Of a DNA stretch of 64,000 bases, positions 18,027 to 27,005 are shown piece by piece. The stretch is from NCBI GenBank assembly GCA_028768525.1, contig CP054837.1, positions 1,780,001 through 1,844,000 of the forward strand, given 5' to 3'. The position numbers and the translations under genes were made by a program. How positions within the stretch are numbered: the first letter of the stretch is position 1; each line of letters opens with the position of its first letter. The notes beneath the pieces were generated by a model. It searched no databases. It saw only the letters and a program-made list of their open reading frames with translations, and had not been told where the DNA came from. The DNA is from Desulfobacter sp. Its GTDB lineage: Bacteria > Desulfobacterota > Desulfobacteria > Desulfobacterales > Desulfobacteraceae.

Positions 18027-19325
18027 TCAGAGCACCCTGAATTTCATATCCTTTTCATCAAAGGCCGGATCCCCGGAGGGCTCCGGCGGAAGCTCCGGAT
18101 TAAAATACAATTGCCTGTTTTCAGGTCCGAAGGTCCGTTCTCCGGCCTGGCCCACCCGGGCGGCCTCTGTAAATTCGGTTGTTGCATGGTTGGCAACCGA
18201 GTCCCGAACCTGCCATTGCCCGTCTTTTTTCTCCCAGATTTCCGGATCCCTCATGGGGGAAATCATTTCATGGAACTCATCCTCCGTGATTTCCAGAAAC
18301 CCAAGGTAGGCGGCCAGTGTTTCCGGCACCTGGCTGTCGTACCGTTTCACCAGTTCGATGCCCTCTTCCCGGGTCATACGGCCGTGGCGGATTTCCATGG
18401 AGGCGTCGTCCGTGGCCCTGCCGTATCCGAATTTAAGGTATTTTAGATAATCATGTACGGCATTGGCATGGTCCTCTATTTTCGAATAGAGATTAAAGCT
18501 CCTCTCCTTTTCACGGCAGAGGGTGCCAAAGCCCCATTTTTCAATCATCTCCCTGGCATGGGCCCGGGCATCCCAAAAGAAAAAATTGCTCAGATAGATC
18601 CCCTTCACCCCCACCCGTTCAATGGCCTCATCGGAAGGATAAATATAGGGGACAAGGTCCTTAAGGGTAATTTCTCCCTTTGACTTATCCACCAGGTCGG
18701 CCGGTTCAAAGCCCCGCATATCATGCTCTTTCCGGGTCCATTTGGTAAACTCCACAAAATCCTCCAGGGAAACCACCCCGGTCAGCTCGGCAAACCCGTG
18801 CTCCCCCCAGACGATGAGGGGAATATTTTTCTCCACCGCCACCTGGAAGGGAACGGTGCGGATGCCGGCGTGGTAGTGCCAGGTCAAGTCCCCCACGGTC
18901 TCCAGCATAAACCTGGCCACCTTTTTCACCGACCTGGGGTTGGCCGTGACCCGCACCAGGTCGCATCCGGATTTTTCCACCAGGTTCCCCAGATTCCGGA
19001 TGCCGGCCTCAGTATTAAAGATATGGTTGAAGGTCACCAAAAGGGGGGTCATCCCGTAGACTTCCTTGAGCAGGTAGACCTGGTAGTGGCTGTCCTTGCC
19101 ACCGGAAACCGGTATGATGCAGTCGTAAATATTTCCCCGGGTTTGGGCCTCCTGCCGGGCCTCCTCCAGGATTTGCCGGAAGATCTTCTCCCGTTCATCC
19201 CAATCGATTTCCAGCGTCTGCCGGGATTCGTGGTATTTGCATCCGCTGCAGATGCCGTCTTCATCGTCTAATAATATGGTGGGTTTTGCATTCTCAGGAT
19301 AGAGGCATCTGGCACAATATCTCAT
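18027..19325 (-). CDS. N-acetyl sugar amidotransferase (WbpG/PseA family)
   Basis: A 432-residue PP-loop ATPase that converts an N-acetyl group on a sugar to an acetamidino group using ammonia. The ATP-binding motif PVSGGKDSHYQ is at about residues 72-82; the N-terminus has CxxC pairs (CARC at 4-7, CSGC at 26-29) likely to bind zinc. In Pseudomonas WbpG acts on UDP-ManNAc3NAcA with HisH and HisF partners; in Campylobacter PseA makes acetamidino-pseudaminate. Here the next upstream genes are exactly a HisF-like and a HisH-like protein, and pse genes surround the module, so an acetamidino nonulosonate is the likelier product. That choice is inference. Confidence 0.88.
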   Translation of the reverse strand: MRYCARCLYPENAKPTILLDDEDGICSGCKYHESRQTLEIDWDEREKIFRQILEEARQEAQTRGNIYDCIIPVSGGKDSHYQVYLLKEVYGMTPLLVTFNHIFNTEAGIRNLGNLVEKSGCDLVRVTANPRSVKKVARFMLETVGDLTWHYHAGIRTVPFQVAVEKNIPLIVWGEHGFAELTGVVSLEDFVEFTKWTRKEHDMRGFEPADLVDKSKGEITLKDLVPYIYPSDEAIERVGVKGIYLSNFFFWDARAHAREMIEKWGFGTLCREKERSFNLYSKIEDHANAVHDYLKYLKFGYGRATDDASMEIRHGRMTREEGIELVKRYDSQVPETLAAYLGFLEITEDEFHEMISPMRDPEIWEKKDGQWQVRDSVANHATTEFTEAARVGQAGERTFGPENRQLYFNPELPPEPSGDPAFDEKDMKFRVL

Positions 19326-19359
19326 GATCTCTTTCTTTCCAACTTCGCTTTAAATTCAT

Positions 19360-20124
19360 TCAAAGGGCCCTGAACCCATGGCCCCGGTCTATTAAATACT
19401 GCTTGGCCTTTTTGGTGCTCTGCTCGGTGTAATGAAAGATATTGGCGGCGGCCACGGCATCGGCGCCGGCCTCTTCTATCCCCAATGCCAGGTGCTCCCA
19501 GGTAAAAACGCCCCCCATGGCAATCACCGGCGCATTCACATGCCGGCCCACGGCCCGGATCAGGTCAAGGGCGTATCCCTTTCGGTTGCCGTCGTGTTCC
19601 AGGGAATTGACGAACAATTCGCCAGCCCCCAAATCCACGGCCCGCTTTGCCCAGTCCACCGCGGACACAGGCTGGGGGGACCTGCCCCGGTCCACCACCA
19701 CCTGCCAGTCACCGGCCCCATCCCGGACGGCATCAATGGAAACCACCACGCACTGGCTGCCGAACCGACCGGCCAGTTCCGTCACCAATCGGGGGGACTG
19801 AAAGGCCTGGGTATTGACCACCACCTTATCCGCCCCGTGGGACAGCAGTTCCCTGGCATCGGCCGGGTCTGCCACCCATCCCCCGGCGGACAGGGGGACG
19901 AAACACTGGGATGAAATGCGGTCCAGGGCGTCCAGAAAAAGGGGCCGGCCGGATTTCTCCCGGGTGACATCCAAAAGGACAATTTCATCCACGGCCCAGC
20001 GGTTAAAGCTTTCCACGGCATGGATGGGGTCGTAATGGATGATATTGGTGTGCTTGAACCTCACGCTCTGGACCACCTGGCCCCGGCGCAGGAGAATCAC
20101 GGCAATCAGCCTGTTTTTCAGCAT
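19360..20124 (-). CDS. hisF: HisF-like ammonia-channel partner (AglZ/HisF2 type)
   Basis: A 254-residue (beta-alpha)8 protein of the HisF family. True HisF has a catalytic Asp11 in the IPCLDV segment; here the equivalent is IAVILLRRG with Leu11, so cyclase activity in histidine synthesis is unlikely. The second site, VSIDA, and phosphate-binding glycines (LSAGGW, AMGGV) are kept. This pattern fits the paralogues that deliver glutamine-derived ammonia to sugar amidotransferases. It lies between hisH (11 bases upstream) and the amidotransferase (34 bases downstream). Confidence 0.85.
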   Translation of the reverse strand: MLKNRLIAVILLRRGQVVQSVRFKHTNIIHYDPIHAVESFNRWAVDEIVLLDVTREKSGRPLFLDALDRISSQCFVPLSAGGWVADPADARELLSHGADKVVVNTQAFQSPRLVTELAGRFGSQCVVVSIDAVRDGAGDWQVVVDRGRSPQPVSAVDWAKRAVDLGAGELFVNSLEHDGNRKGYALDLIRAVGRHVNAPVIAMGGVFTWEHLALGIEEAGADAVAAANIFHYTEQSTKKAKQYLIDRGHGFRAL

Positions 20125-20135
20125 CGCCCCCCCGC

Positions 20136-20759
20136 TTAACCCCGGCGCTCAAGCCCGATGAAATTTTTTATCAATGCCAGCCCGGCGGCCTGGCTCTTTT
20201 CCGGATGGAACTGGACCCCCATGAGATTATCTTTGGCCACCACGGAGGCAAAGGAGCCGCCGTAACCCGTCTCCGCCAGCACATGGGAAGGGTCCCCGGC
20301 ACCAAAAAAATAGGAGTGGGCAAAATAAAAATCCCTCTGGTCCCCAATCCCCTGGAGCAGGGGGTGGTCCTGCCTGATTTCGATATGGTTCCACCCCATG
20401 TGGGGCACCCGCAATACCCCACCCTGGGGCGCCAATGGGCGAATCTCACCCGGAATCAGGTCCAGCCCCTCGCAGACGCCGAACTCATGGCTGACACCGG
20501 CCAGCAACTGCATCCCAAGGCAGATGCCCAGCAGGTATTTACCCTGGCTGGCCTGCTCTTGGATGGCCGCGTCGAACTCCCTTTCCCGCAGCCGCTCCAT
20601 GGCCGGGGCAAAAGCCCCCACCCCCGGCAGGATAAACCGTGAGCACCGGGCCATCTCCCCCGGCCGCTCCACCACTTTCAGGGGCTGGTCCGTGCAATAG
20701 GCCACGGCATTGGCAACGGAGCGGATATTGCCCGCCCCGTAATCGATGATTCCGATCAT
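20136..20759 (-). CDS. hisH: HisH-like glutamine amidotransferase subunit
   Basis: A 207-residue class I glutaminase. The nucleophile is Cys80 in GICLGMQLL, and the His/Glu pair lies in VQFHPEKSQ; the DYGAGN N-terminus and LPGVGAF oxyanion region are intact. It should hydrolyse glutamine and pass ammonia through its HisF-like partner. It is first in the hisH-hisF-amidotransferase operon; AAGGA lies some 13 bases before the ATG. No other histidine genes are near, supporting a role in sugar amidination. Confidence 0.88.
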   Translation of the reverse strand: MIGIIDYGAGNIRSVANAVAYCTDQPLKVVERPGEMARCSRFILPGVGAFAPAMERLREREFDAAIQEQASQGKYLLGICLGMQLLAGVSHEFGVCEGLDLIPGEIRPLAPQGGVLRVPHMGWNHIEIRQDHPLLQGIGDQRDFYFAHSYFFGAGDPSHVLAETGYGGSFASVVAKDNLMGVQFHPEKSQAAGLALIKNFIGLERRG

Positions 20760-20903
20760 ATCTGAGTTAAGGTCCTTTTAATTTTCTTTCATTCAGCTTC
20801 ATCTTATGGCAATATCCTTACATGCAAAAATAAAACCATATCGGCCGAAATAAGGAATACCACCTTCAACCCCTGAAATCCATACCTGAAAAGCGATACG
20901 CCT

Positions 20904-22088
20904 ATGGAGAATTCCCGGAAAACCCCCAAACTGATCTGGCTGCTCCAATCCAACCAGGTCACCCCCAATCTATATGAATATCTCAAACTGCTGAGAACCC
21001 GGATGGCCCACCTCCTGGACCTGGTATTTATGATCCCGGACACCTCGGCGGATATCCCCGAAAAGATCCCGGAGCTGGACCCCGTCTCTTTTAAGGTGGG
21101 ACGCCGGTCCACATCCCATAACTACGATGCCTTCAAGGTCAAACGGGGCATCCTGGAAAAGGGCAGGTTCACCCACGGGTTGAATTTTGCCGACACCCTG
21201 CTCCTGGACGATTTTTCCGGCGGGGGCGTCATCCAGACCAGCCTGGACCTGGACCCGCCGGAAGGAACCGTGGGCATCATCCTTCAAATCCCCCACCCCC
21301 TGGGTTCATCGGAAGCCGAAGAGCGGGTATTCCATGCCGCCGTAAACTGGGCCGCGGCATCCAAGCTGCCCTCCATCGGTTACGAACTGCTGCCCCTGGA
21401 TACCCGGTGGCATCTGGCCCCCTCCCTGCCCGACGGGGTCATCACCCGGACAAAGGAAAGCTTCGACCAGATGACACGGGTGCTGGGGCACACCAATATC
21501 TGGTGCCTGCCCCTGTACGAATCCTCCATCTTCACCTCGGTGGCCACGGCCTTCAACCTCAACGGGGCAAAGGCCGCCTACCACTACAAATCCACCCTGA
21601 AAATTCCGGAAGCAAGGACGGTGCTCTACCTGCCCCACAATGTGGCCATGATCTACGAATACCAGGAACTGCTGCGGATCATCGCCCCCCTGGGAAAAGA
21701 GATCCACCTCATGTTTGCCTACGGGGCAGACCAGGTCAGGGGGGCCTATACCCAGCAGGAAATGGTTGAAACCATTTACAGGAAAGAGCTGGACCGGTTC
21801 GCGGGATTTTCCTTCCATGACCTGAACGCGCCCTGGGAGATGATGGCGGCGGATGCACTGCTGAGCTGCAGCGCCTGTTTCCAGACCGTCATTGCCCAGG
21901 AAAAAAACATTCCCTCAATTATCTACGACCCCATGCTCCCCCCGGAATCCCTTGGTTTCAAACAGCGGTTCAACGGGGCGGAGCCCGTCCGAAATGCCCT
22001 GGAAGCCCTGATCCTTGAAAAGAAAATAAAAAAGGAATTCGGCACCATTTTCATGGAAGTGGCAAGGAGTATGACCGCCAATGGATAA
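20904..22088 (+). CDS. Putative surface-glycan transfer protein, family not recognised
   Basis: A 394-residue soluble protein with no clear signal or membrane segment. Alternating beta/alpha patterns (LIWLLQSNQV, VGIILQIPHP, TVLYLPHNVAMIYEYQELL, DALLSCSACFQTVIAQE) suggest a GT-B-like or CDP-glycerol-transferase-like fold, with the last stretch resembling a nucleotide-sugar binding helix. I cannot name the family. It opens a divergent plus-strand operon and overlaps the next gene by eight bases. No clear ribosome site precedes the ATG. By context it probably acts in transfer or handling of the nonulosonic acid. Confidence 0.6.
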   Translation: MENSRKTPKLIWLLQSNQVTPNLYEYLKLLRTRMAHLLDLVFMIPDTSADIPEKIPELDPVSFKVGRRSTSHNYDAFKVKRGILEKGRFTHGLNFADTLLLDDFSGGGVIQTSLDLDPPEGTVGIILQIPHPLGSSEAEERVFHAAVNWAAASKLPSIGYELLPLDTRWHLAPSLPDGVITRTKESFDQMTRVLGHTNIWCLPLYESSIFTSVATAFNLNGAKAAYHYKSTLKIPEARTVLYLPHNVAMIYEYQELLRIIAPLGKEIHLMFAYGADQVRGAYTQQEMVETIYRKELDRFAGFSFHDLNAPWEMMAADALLSCSACFQTVIAQEKNIPSIIYDPMLPPESLGFKQRFNGAEPVRNALEALILEKKIKKEFGTIFMEVARSMTANG

Positions 22089-24165
22089 ATTCTGGACAGA
22101 CAAAAAAATTGTTGCCTATATTGCCCTGCCCCATCATACCCGTTTTATTATACCGGTGATGGAGCGGCTTGCCGCCCTGGGGGCAAAGACCAAATACATC
22201 GTGGGCCAGGCCGAACGGTCCCAGGAAATGACCGCCATCAATCTGGGCCTGCCCTATTCCCATGTTTTTGATTATATCAACCCAGAGGACCGCAAGGAGA
22301 TTTCGGATAATTACACCCGGCTGGCCGCCACCTTTTCCGGTTCGCTTAAACAGGAATTTCTCCTGGGCACCCTGCCGGTGACCGTGGCGGATAAAACCCT
22401 GATGGCCACGGCCATGGAATATGTGGGGTTTAAAAACATCATTGAGCAGGAAAAGCCGGATATCTGCTTTGCCCTCCATGAGCTCAACAGGTGGGGCAAG
22501 CTCTTCGCCTTCTGGGCCAAAAAAGCCAATATCCCCTTTATCGCCCTCCAGGAGGGGCTCTCATATGACCTGGACTTCGGCTACTCCGGCCATGCCCAGT
22601 ACGCCACCCTGAACCTGGTATGGGGCCAGCGGGTAAAAAAAAAGATGACCGGATTTGAAGCCCCGGGGTCAAAAATGATTGTAACGGGGAATACCCACCT
22701 GGCCAGGGAAATCCAACGCCAGAAAGAGGAAGGGAGACGGGAAAAGATACGAAGGGCTTATAAGGCCCAAAAGGATTTTCTATGCCTGTTGATCCTTTCG
22801 GCCGTTCTGCCGCCGCCGGAGCAGTTCGCCCCCCTGGTAAAGGCCGTCGAAAAGGCAAAAGGCCTTAAGCTCTTTGTCAAATTCCACCCGGCCTGCAAAC
22901 GCCACGAAATGGATGGCTGGATAGACTGCCTGCTCCAGGGGAAGTCACCCCATATCCGGTTCATCCACGAAGAGGAAAACACCTATGACCTGATCTCCGC
23001 CGCCGATGTGGTGGTGCTGGGCCAGAAAAGCACCACCGGGCTTGAAGCCCTATCCCTGGGCAAGCCCCTGGTCAAACTGGACACGGCCTATGATCCCAAG
23101 GGGCCCTACTCCTTTGTGGACCAGGGGGTGGCCGCCAAAATGAGCGCGAAAGAACTGGCCCGGCACCTGGAAAAGGGCATAGATTTCAATGACCTTACGG
23201 ACAGGAACAAGGTGGCCGCCTACTTGGAAAACGAACTGGCCGATACCAGCACCGCCATAGAGCGGGTCTGCCGGGTATTTGAAACGGCCATCCGGGCTAA
23301 CCGCACCCGGGAAACGCCAATTACCATCCCAGCCCTGGAAAAAACAAAGGACTGGACCTTTGTGGTTGAGGTGCCGGAAAACCGGGAGGATATTTTTCTG
23401 GCCCAGTTGGAAGCCATTGCCGTCAACTCGGAAAAGGGCCCCTCATATGAGACTTTTTTCCTGGTGCCGGAAAAAATTTCCCAGTCCGTTCGCCGGGTAC
23501 TGGACTCCTTGGAGGGGGATATGACAAAGATCCCCGCCGCCGGGAAGAGCCCGGAACAGATCCGGCATCTGAACAAGGTCCTTGAAGGGGCAAAGGGGAA
23601 AAAACTGGCATTCTTGGACAGGGGGATGGCCCCCCTCTCCGGCTGGCTGGCCCGCCTGGAAGAAGCGGCCGCCCGGTACGGGAAAGACTGGATTTTCGGC
23701 ACACGGATTGCAGACAACAAGGGAAAAATCGCCCATACCGGCATGGTGGTGGACCGGAACAACACCCCGGTCCCGGCCTACCGGCACCTTGATATCGATT
23801 TTGAACATGGGAAAAAGGAGAGGCCGTTCCAGATGGTGGATTACTTCATGGCCGTTGACAAAGAAATATTTTTCAGGACCGGAGGCTTCAGCCCCGGTGC
23901 AGGCCCATACATAATTCCGGACTTCTGCCTGAAATTCAGGGATATCTGCGGCCGCCCGGATCCGGCGGTCTACCTCCCAGGGGTGAAAATGATATATCTG
24001 GAAGCCCCCTGTGAAAAAACCGATCCCGAGGCGGCCATCTACTTTTATTCCAAATGGCACGGCGCCCTCTGGGAATCCAGGTCCGGATTATGGGAGGCCG
24101 ACGGGGTATCTGAAAAGGACCTGGCCCATGCCGGCATTTCCGCGGCCATGACCGGCCTCCGTTAA
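22081..24165 (+). CDS. Two-domain glycosyltransferase-like protein (GT-B-like plus GT2-like)
   Basis: A 694-residue protein. Residues 1-420 have a GT-B/CDP-glycerol-transferase-like pattern: KLFVKFHPACKRHEMDG followed by AADVVVLGQKSTTGLEALSLGKPLV, the usual donor-binding region. Residues 430-690 resemble the C-terminal part of a family 2 transferase (ADNKGKIAHTGMVVDRNN, MVDYFMAVDKEIFFRTGGF), but the metal-binding DxD is replaced by FLDRGMAPLSGWL. The second domain is therefore probably a degenerate, non-catalytic module. It overlaps the 394-residue gene upstream and precedes pseG. A role in adding nonulosonic acid to protein or lipid is inference. Confidence 0.65.
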   Translation: MDKFWTDKKIVAYIALPHHTRFIIPVMERLAALGAKTKYIVGQAERSQEMTAINLGLPYSHVFDYINPEDRKEISDNYTRLAATFSGSLKQEFLLGTLPVTVADKTLMATAMEYVGFKNIIEQEKPDICFALHELNRWGKLFAFWAKKANIPFIALQEGLSYDLDFGYSGHAQYATLNLVWGQRVKKKMTGFEAPGSKMIVTGNTHLAREIQRQKEEGRREKIRRAYKAQKDFLCLLILSAVLPPPEQFAPLVKAVEKAKGLKLFVKFHPACKRHEMDGWIDCLLQGKSPHIRFIHEEENTYDLISAADVVVLGQKSTTGLEALSLGKPLVKLDTAYDPKGPYSFVDQGVAAKMSAKELARHLEKGIDFNDLTDRNKVAAYLENELADTSTAIERVCRVFETAIRANRTRETPITIPALEKTKDWTFVVEVPENREDIFLAQLEAIAVNSEKGPSYETFFLVPEKISQSVRRVLDSLEGDMTKIPAAGKSPEQIRHLNKVLEGAKGKKLAFLDRGMAPLSGWLARLEEAAARYGKDWIFGTRIADNKGKIAHTGMVVDRNNTPVPAYRHLDIDFEHGKKERPFQMVDYFMAVDKEIFFRTGGFSPGAGPYIIPDFCLKFRDICGRPDPAVYLPGVKMIYLEAPCEKTDPEAAIYFYSKWHGALWESRSGLWEADGVSEKDLAHAGISAAMTGLR

Positions 24166-24175
24166 AAGGAAACAA

Positions 24176-25213
24176 ATGGACCACCCGGATCTTTATCTCC
24201 GCGCCGACGCTTCATCCCAGATGGGCATGGGCCATCTCATGCGCTGCCTGGCCCTGGCCTCGGCCTGGAACCGGTCAGGGGGCCGGGCCTGTTTCATCAC
24301 CTTCGCCCCCGGCCGGCTGGCGGAAGAAAAAATCAGGGCCCAAGACATTGAGAGCATTGGGGTCGAACGGCCATGGCCCCACCCGTCCGACCTGTCCCGG
24401 ACATTGAAGATCCTGGATGCCGGCCGGCATGAAAAGAAATTGCCGTGGCTGGTACTGGACGGCTACCATTTTTCAACGGCCTACCAGAAAGCCATAAAGG
24501 ACAGAGGCATCCCCCTGGTGGTCATGGACGATTACAACCACCTGGACCATTACCATGCCGATATTATTGTGAACCCCAGTCCCGGCGCCAAGGGGCTGCC
24601 CTACCGGCTGTCCGGCAGATGCAAACTTTTAGCCGGCACGGACCATGTGCTTTTGAGGGAGGAATTTTTGTGGGCGCCTGCAGTGAAAAAAGGCCACCCG
24701 GAAAAGGCCCGGCGCCTTTTGATCACCCTGGGGGGATCAGACCCCATGAAGATCACCCCGCTCCTCATTGACGCGGTGGCGGCACTGGCGGACCCCGGCC
24801 TTGAGACCCGGGTGATCCTGGGCCCGGGATTTTCCGACACCTCCATGCCCGAGGCCCCGGGCATAGAATTGGTCAGAAATCCGGAGATGGCGACTATGAT
24901 GGCCTGGGCCGACCTGGCCGTAACCGCAGGAGGCAGCACCTGCTGGGAACTCTGCCGCATGGGCCTGCCCTTTATGGTAATCCCGGTGGCCGACAACCAG
25001 GAGGCCATTGCATCAGGGCTTGTAAAGAAAATCGGGGCCGTGCATGCCGGGCCGGTTGAAACCCTGAACGCCGAAAAGCTGGCAGATATTCTTAAGCGGC
25101 TCATCCATGACCGGCCCTCAAGGGAAAAAATGGGCCGCCTGGGCCGGCGCCTCATCGACGGCAGGGGCGCAGAACGGATTATCCGGCAAATGAAAGAAAT
25201 TAATGAAAATTAA
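24176..25213 (+). CDS. pseG: UDP-2,4-diacetamido-2,4,6-trideoxy-beta-L-altropyranose hydrolase (PseG)
   Basis: A 345-residue GT-B-fold hydrolase that removes UDP from the PseH product, the step before pseudaminate condensation. The motif MGMGHLMRCLALA carries the conserved catalytic His20, and the C-terminal half has the UDP-binding TAGGSTCWELCRMGLP block. The length is typical or slightly long for the family. It lies ten bases after the preceding gene, with AGGA before the ATG, and overlaps pseI by 11 bases, so the two are coupled. Confidence 0.92.
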   Translation: MDHPDLYLRADASSQMGMGHLMRCLALASAWNRSGGRACFITFAPGRLAEEKIRAQDIESIGVERPWPHPSDLSRTLKILDAGRHEKKLPWLVLDGYHFSTAYQKAIKDRGIPLVVMDDYNHLDHYHADIIVNPSPGAKGLPYRLSGRCKLLAGTDHVLLREEFLWAPAVKKGHPEKARRLLITLGGSDPMKITPLLIDAVAALADPGLETRVILGPGFSDTSMPEAPGIELVRNPEMATMMAWADLAVTAGGSTCWELCRMGLPFMVIPVADNQEAIASGLVKKIGAVHAGPVETLNAEKLADILKRLIHDRPSREKMGRLGRRLIDGRGAERIIRQMKEINEN

Positions 25214-26240
25214 AAACAGAAAAATAGGCTCCGGCCATCCCCCCTATGTGATTGCGGAAATGTCCGCCAACCACCACCGGGACTTTGACACGGCCCTGGC
25301 CATTATTGACGCGGCAAAGGAAGCCGGGGCCGACGCCGTCAAGCTGCAGACCTATACCCCCGACACCCTGACCATCAAATGCAATGAACCGGATTTCATC
25401 ATAAAGGATACCATCTGGAAGGGCAGGCAGCTTTACGACCTATACCAGGAGGCATTCACCCCGTGGGAGTGGCAGCCAAAGCTCAAGGAAAGAGCCGACG
25501 AAATCGGCATCCACCTCTTTTCCACCCCCTTTGACCCCACGGCCGTGGACTTTCTGGAAAAAATGGATGTACCGGCCTATAAAATCGCCTCCTTTGAGCT
25601 GGTGGACACTGGCTTGTTAAAAACAGTGGCCCGGACCGGCAAGCCTGTCATCCTATCCACGGGCATGGCCTCTCTGGCAGAAATAGAAGAGGCCGTGGCA
25701 ACCCTGCGGGCAGCCGGCTGCAGGGCCGCGGCCCTGCTCAAATGCACCTCGGCCTATCCGGCCGATGCCAAGGATGCAAACTTGACCGTCATCCCCTTTC
25801 TGGAAGAGACCTTTGGCCTGCCCGCAGGCCTATCGGACCACACCACAGGTTCTGCCGTTGCTGTGGCCGCCGCTGGCCTGGGCGCCGCCATCATTGAAAA
25901 ACATTTTACCCTCTCCAGAAAAACAAAAGGTCCGGACACCCCCTTTTCCATGGAACCGAAAGAATTCAAATCCATGGTCAGGGACATCCGGACCGCTTAT
26001 AATGCCGTGGGAGAGATCCGCTTCGAGCCCTCCCCCAGCGAACGAAAAAATATGGTATTCCGGCGTTCGCTCTATGCCGTCCAGGATATTCAGAAAGGCG
26101 AAATTCTAACCGGGGACAATATCCGCTCCATCCGGCCGGGATACGGGCTCCCCCCCAGGGAACTGGAAACGGTCCTGGGAAAAAGGGCCCGCCGGCACAT
26201 TAAAAAAGGCACCCCCCTCTCCCGGAATCTAATTTCATAG
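25203..26240 (+). CDS. pseI: Pseudaminic acid synthase (PseI)
   Basis: A 345-residue NeuB-family enzyme that condenses phosphoenolpyruvate with the altrose derivative to form pseudaminate. The TIM-barrel part keeps EMSANHHRD, AVKLQT and YKIAS lysine, and both metal ligands: His213 in LSDHTTG and His234 in EKHFTL. A C-terminal SAF (antifreeze-like) domain begins near residue 285. It is the last gene of the plus-strand operon; its stop codon region overlaps that of pseF on the other strand. Confidence 0.92.
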   Translation: MKIKNRKIGSGHPPYVIAEMSANHHRDFDTALAIIDAAKEAGADAVKLQTYTPDTLTIKCNEPDFIIKDTIWKGRQLYDLYQEAFTPWEWQPKLKERADEIGIHLFSTPFDPTAVDFLEKMDVPAYKIASFELVDTGLLKTVARTGKPVILSTGMASLAEIEEAVATLRAAGCRAAALLKCTSAYPADAKDANLTVIPFLEETFGLPAGLSDHTTGSAVAVAAAGLGAAIIEKHFTLSRKTKGPDTPFSMEPKEFKSMVRDIRTAYNAVGEIRFEPSPSERKNMVFRRSLYAVQDIQKGEILTGDNIRSIRPGYGLPPRELETVLGKRARRHIKKGTPLSRNLIS

Positions 26241-27005
26241 ACGGTTCTTTAAAAAGATAGGGGCCAGCCGCCTTGCGTTTTCCAGGTCTTCCGGGGTATC
26301 GATATCAATGGCCCTGAGCCAGGGAATCTGGTATCCTGCCAGTCTTTCAGGATAAAAGCCGGTGGTAGCGTCAAAGGCCCGGGCCTTCGCCCAGTAAAAT
26401 GTACCGTTGCTGGCGGTCAGCCTGGGCTGGAACTGGGACTGGCGCCCTGTGTATTCCGGCCATTTATGGGAGAGAAACCCCTCCCGGTTCCGTTCAAGGG
26501 CCTGGACCGGCTGAAGGTTGAATTCAGATACCCCCATGACCACATCCGGATCATGATTCAGGCCATTATCCCTGTCATCATCCGCTCTATTATCTAGTCC
26601 ATTCTCCCGGCCACGATCTGATATAGGCCCCGCTAGGTTTTTGTAAGCCTCTCCTATGTCCTCCGGGGTAATAAAGAGGGCCGTGGCATAGATGCAGCAG
26701 AAATAATCCGGAAAATCGCCCTCTTTTTCCAGGGTATCCAGAACATGGGTGCAGACCTGAACCACGGTTGACCGGTCCCGGGCAAGTTCGGCCGGCCGTT
26801 CCATCACCCTTGCCCCAAAGGATTCCGCAATGCCGGCAATTTCCTCATCCTCGGTGGAGACAATAACCTGGTCAAAAAGTCCTGAAGCAATGGCCGTCCC
26901 TACCGGATAGGAGAGCATGGGCCGTCCCAGAATATCCAGGATATTCTTCCGGGGCAGTCGTTTGGACCCGCCCCGGGCAGGAATCACGGCAACGCACCGG
27001 TTCAT
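26235..27005 (-). CDS. pseF: CMP-pseudaminic acid cytidylyltransferase (PseF)
   Basis: A 256-residue cytidylyltransferase activating a nonulosonic acid as CMP-sugar. The nucleotide loop IPARGGSKRLPRKN is at residues 8-21, and the C-terminal RAIDIDTPEDLENA is typical. ATG at 27005 overlaps the stop of the preceding synthase gene as ATGA; a longer reading to 27032 lacks the family N-terminus. Residues 127-153 are an unusual Asp/Arg/Asn/Gly-rich insertion with a repeated RDNGL/ENGLDN pattern. Since two synthases are next to it, it could activate pseudaminate, another sugar acid, or both. Confidence 0.85.
   Translation of the reverse strand: MNRCVAVIPARGGSKRLPRKNILDILGRPMLSYPVGTAIASGLFDQVIVSTEDEEIAGIAESFGARVMERPAELARDRSTVVQVCTHVLDTLEKEGDFPDYFCCIYATALFITPEDIGEAYKNLAGPISDRGRENGLDNRADDDRDNGLNHDPDVVMGVSEFNLQPVQALERNREGFLSHKWPEYTGRQSQFQPRLTASNGTFYWAKARAFDATTGFYPERLAGYQIPWLRAIDIDTPEDLENARRLAPIFLKNRL

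Noticed and set aside
19360..20759. hisF-hisH as histidine biosynthesis genes
   Set aside because: No other his gene is adjacent, HisF lacks Asp11, and the sugar amidotransferase follows in the same operon.
20760..20903. Promoter or operator in the divergent gap between hisH and the plus-strand operon
   Set aside because: No convincing -35/-10 pair or inverted repeat could be found by eye.
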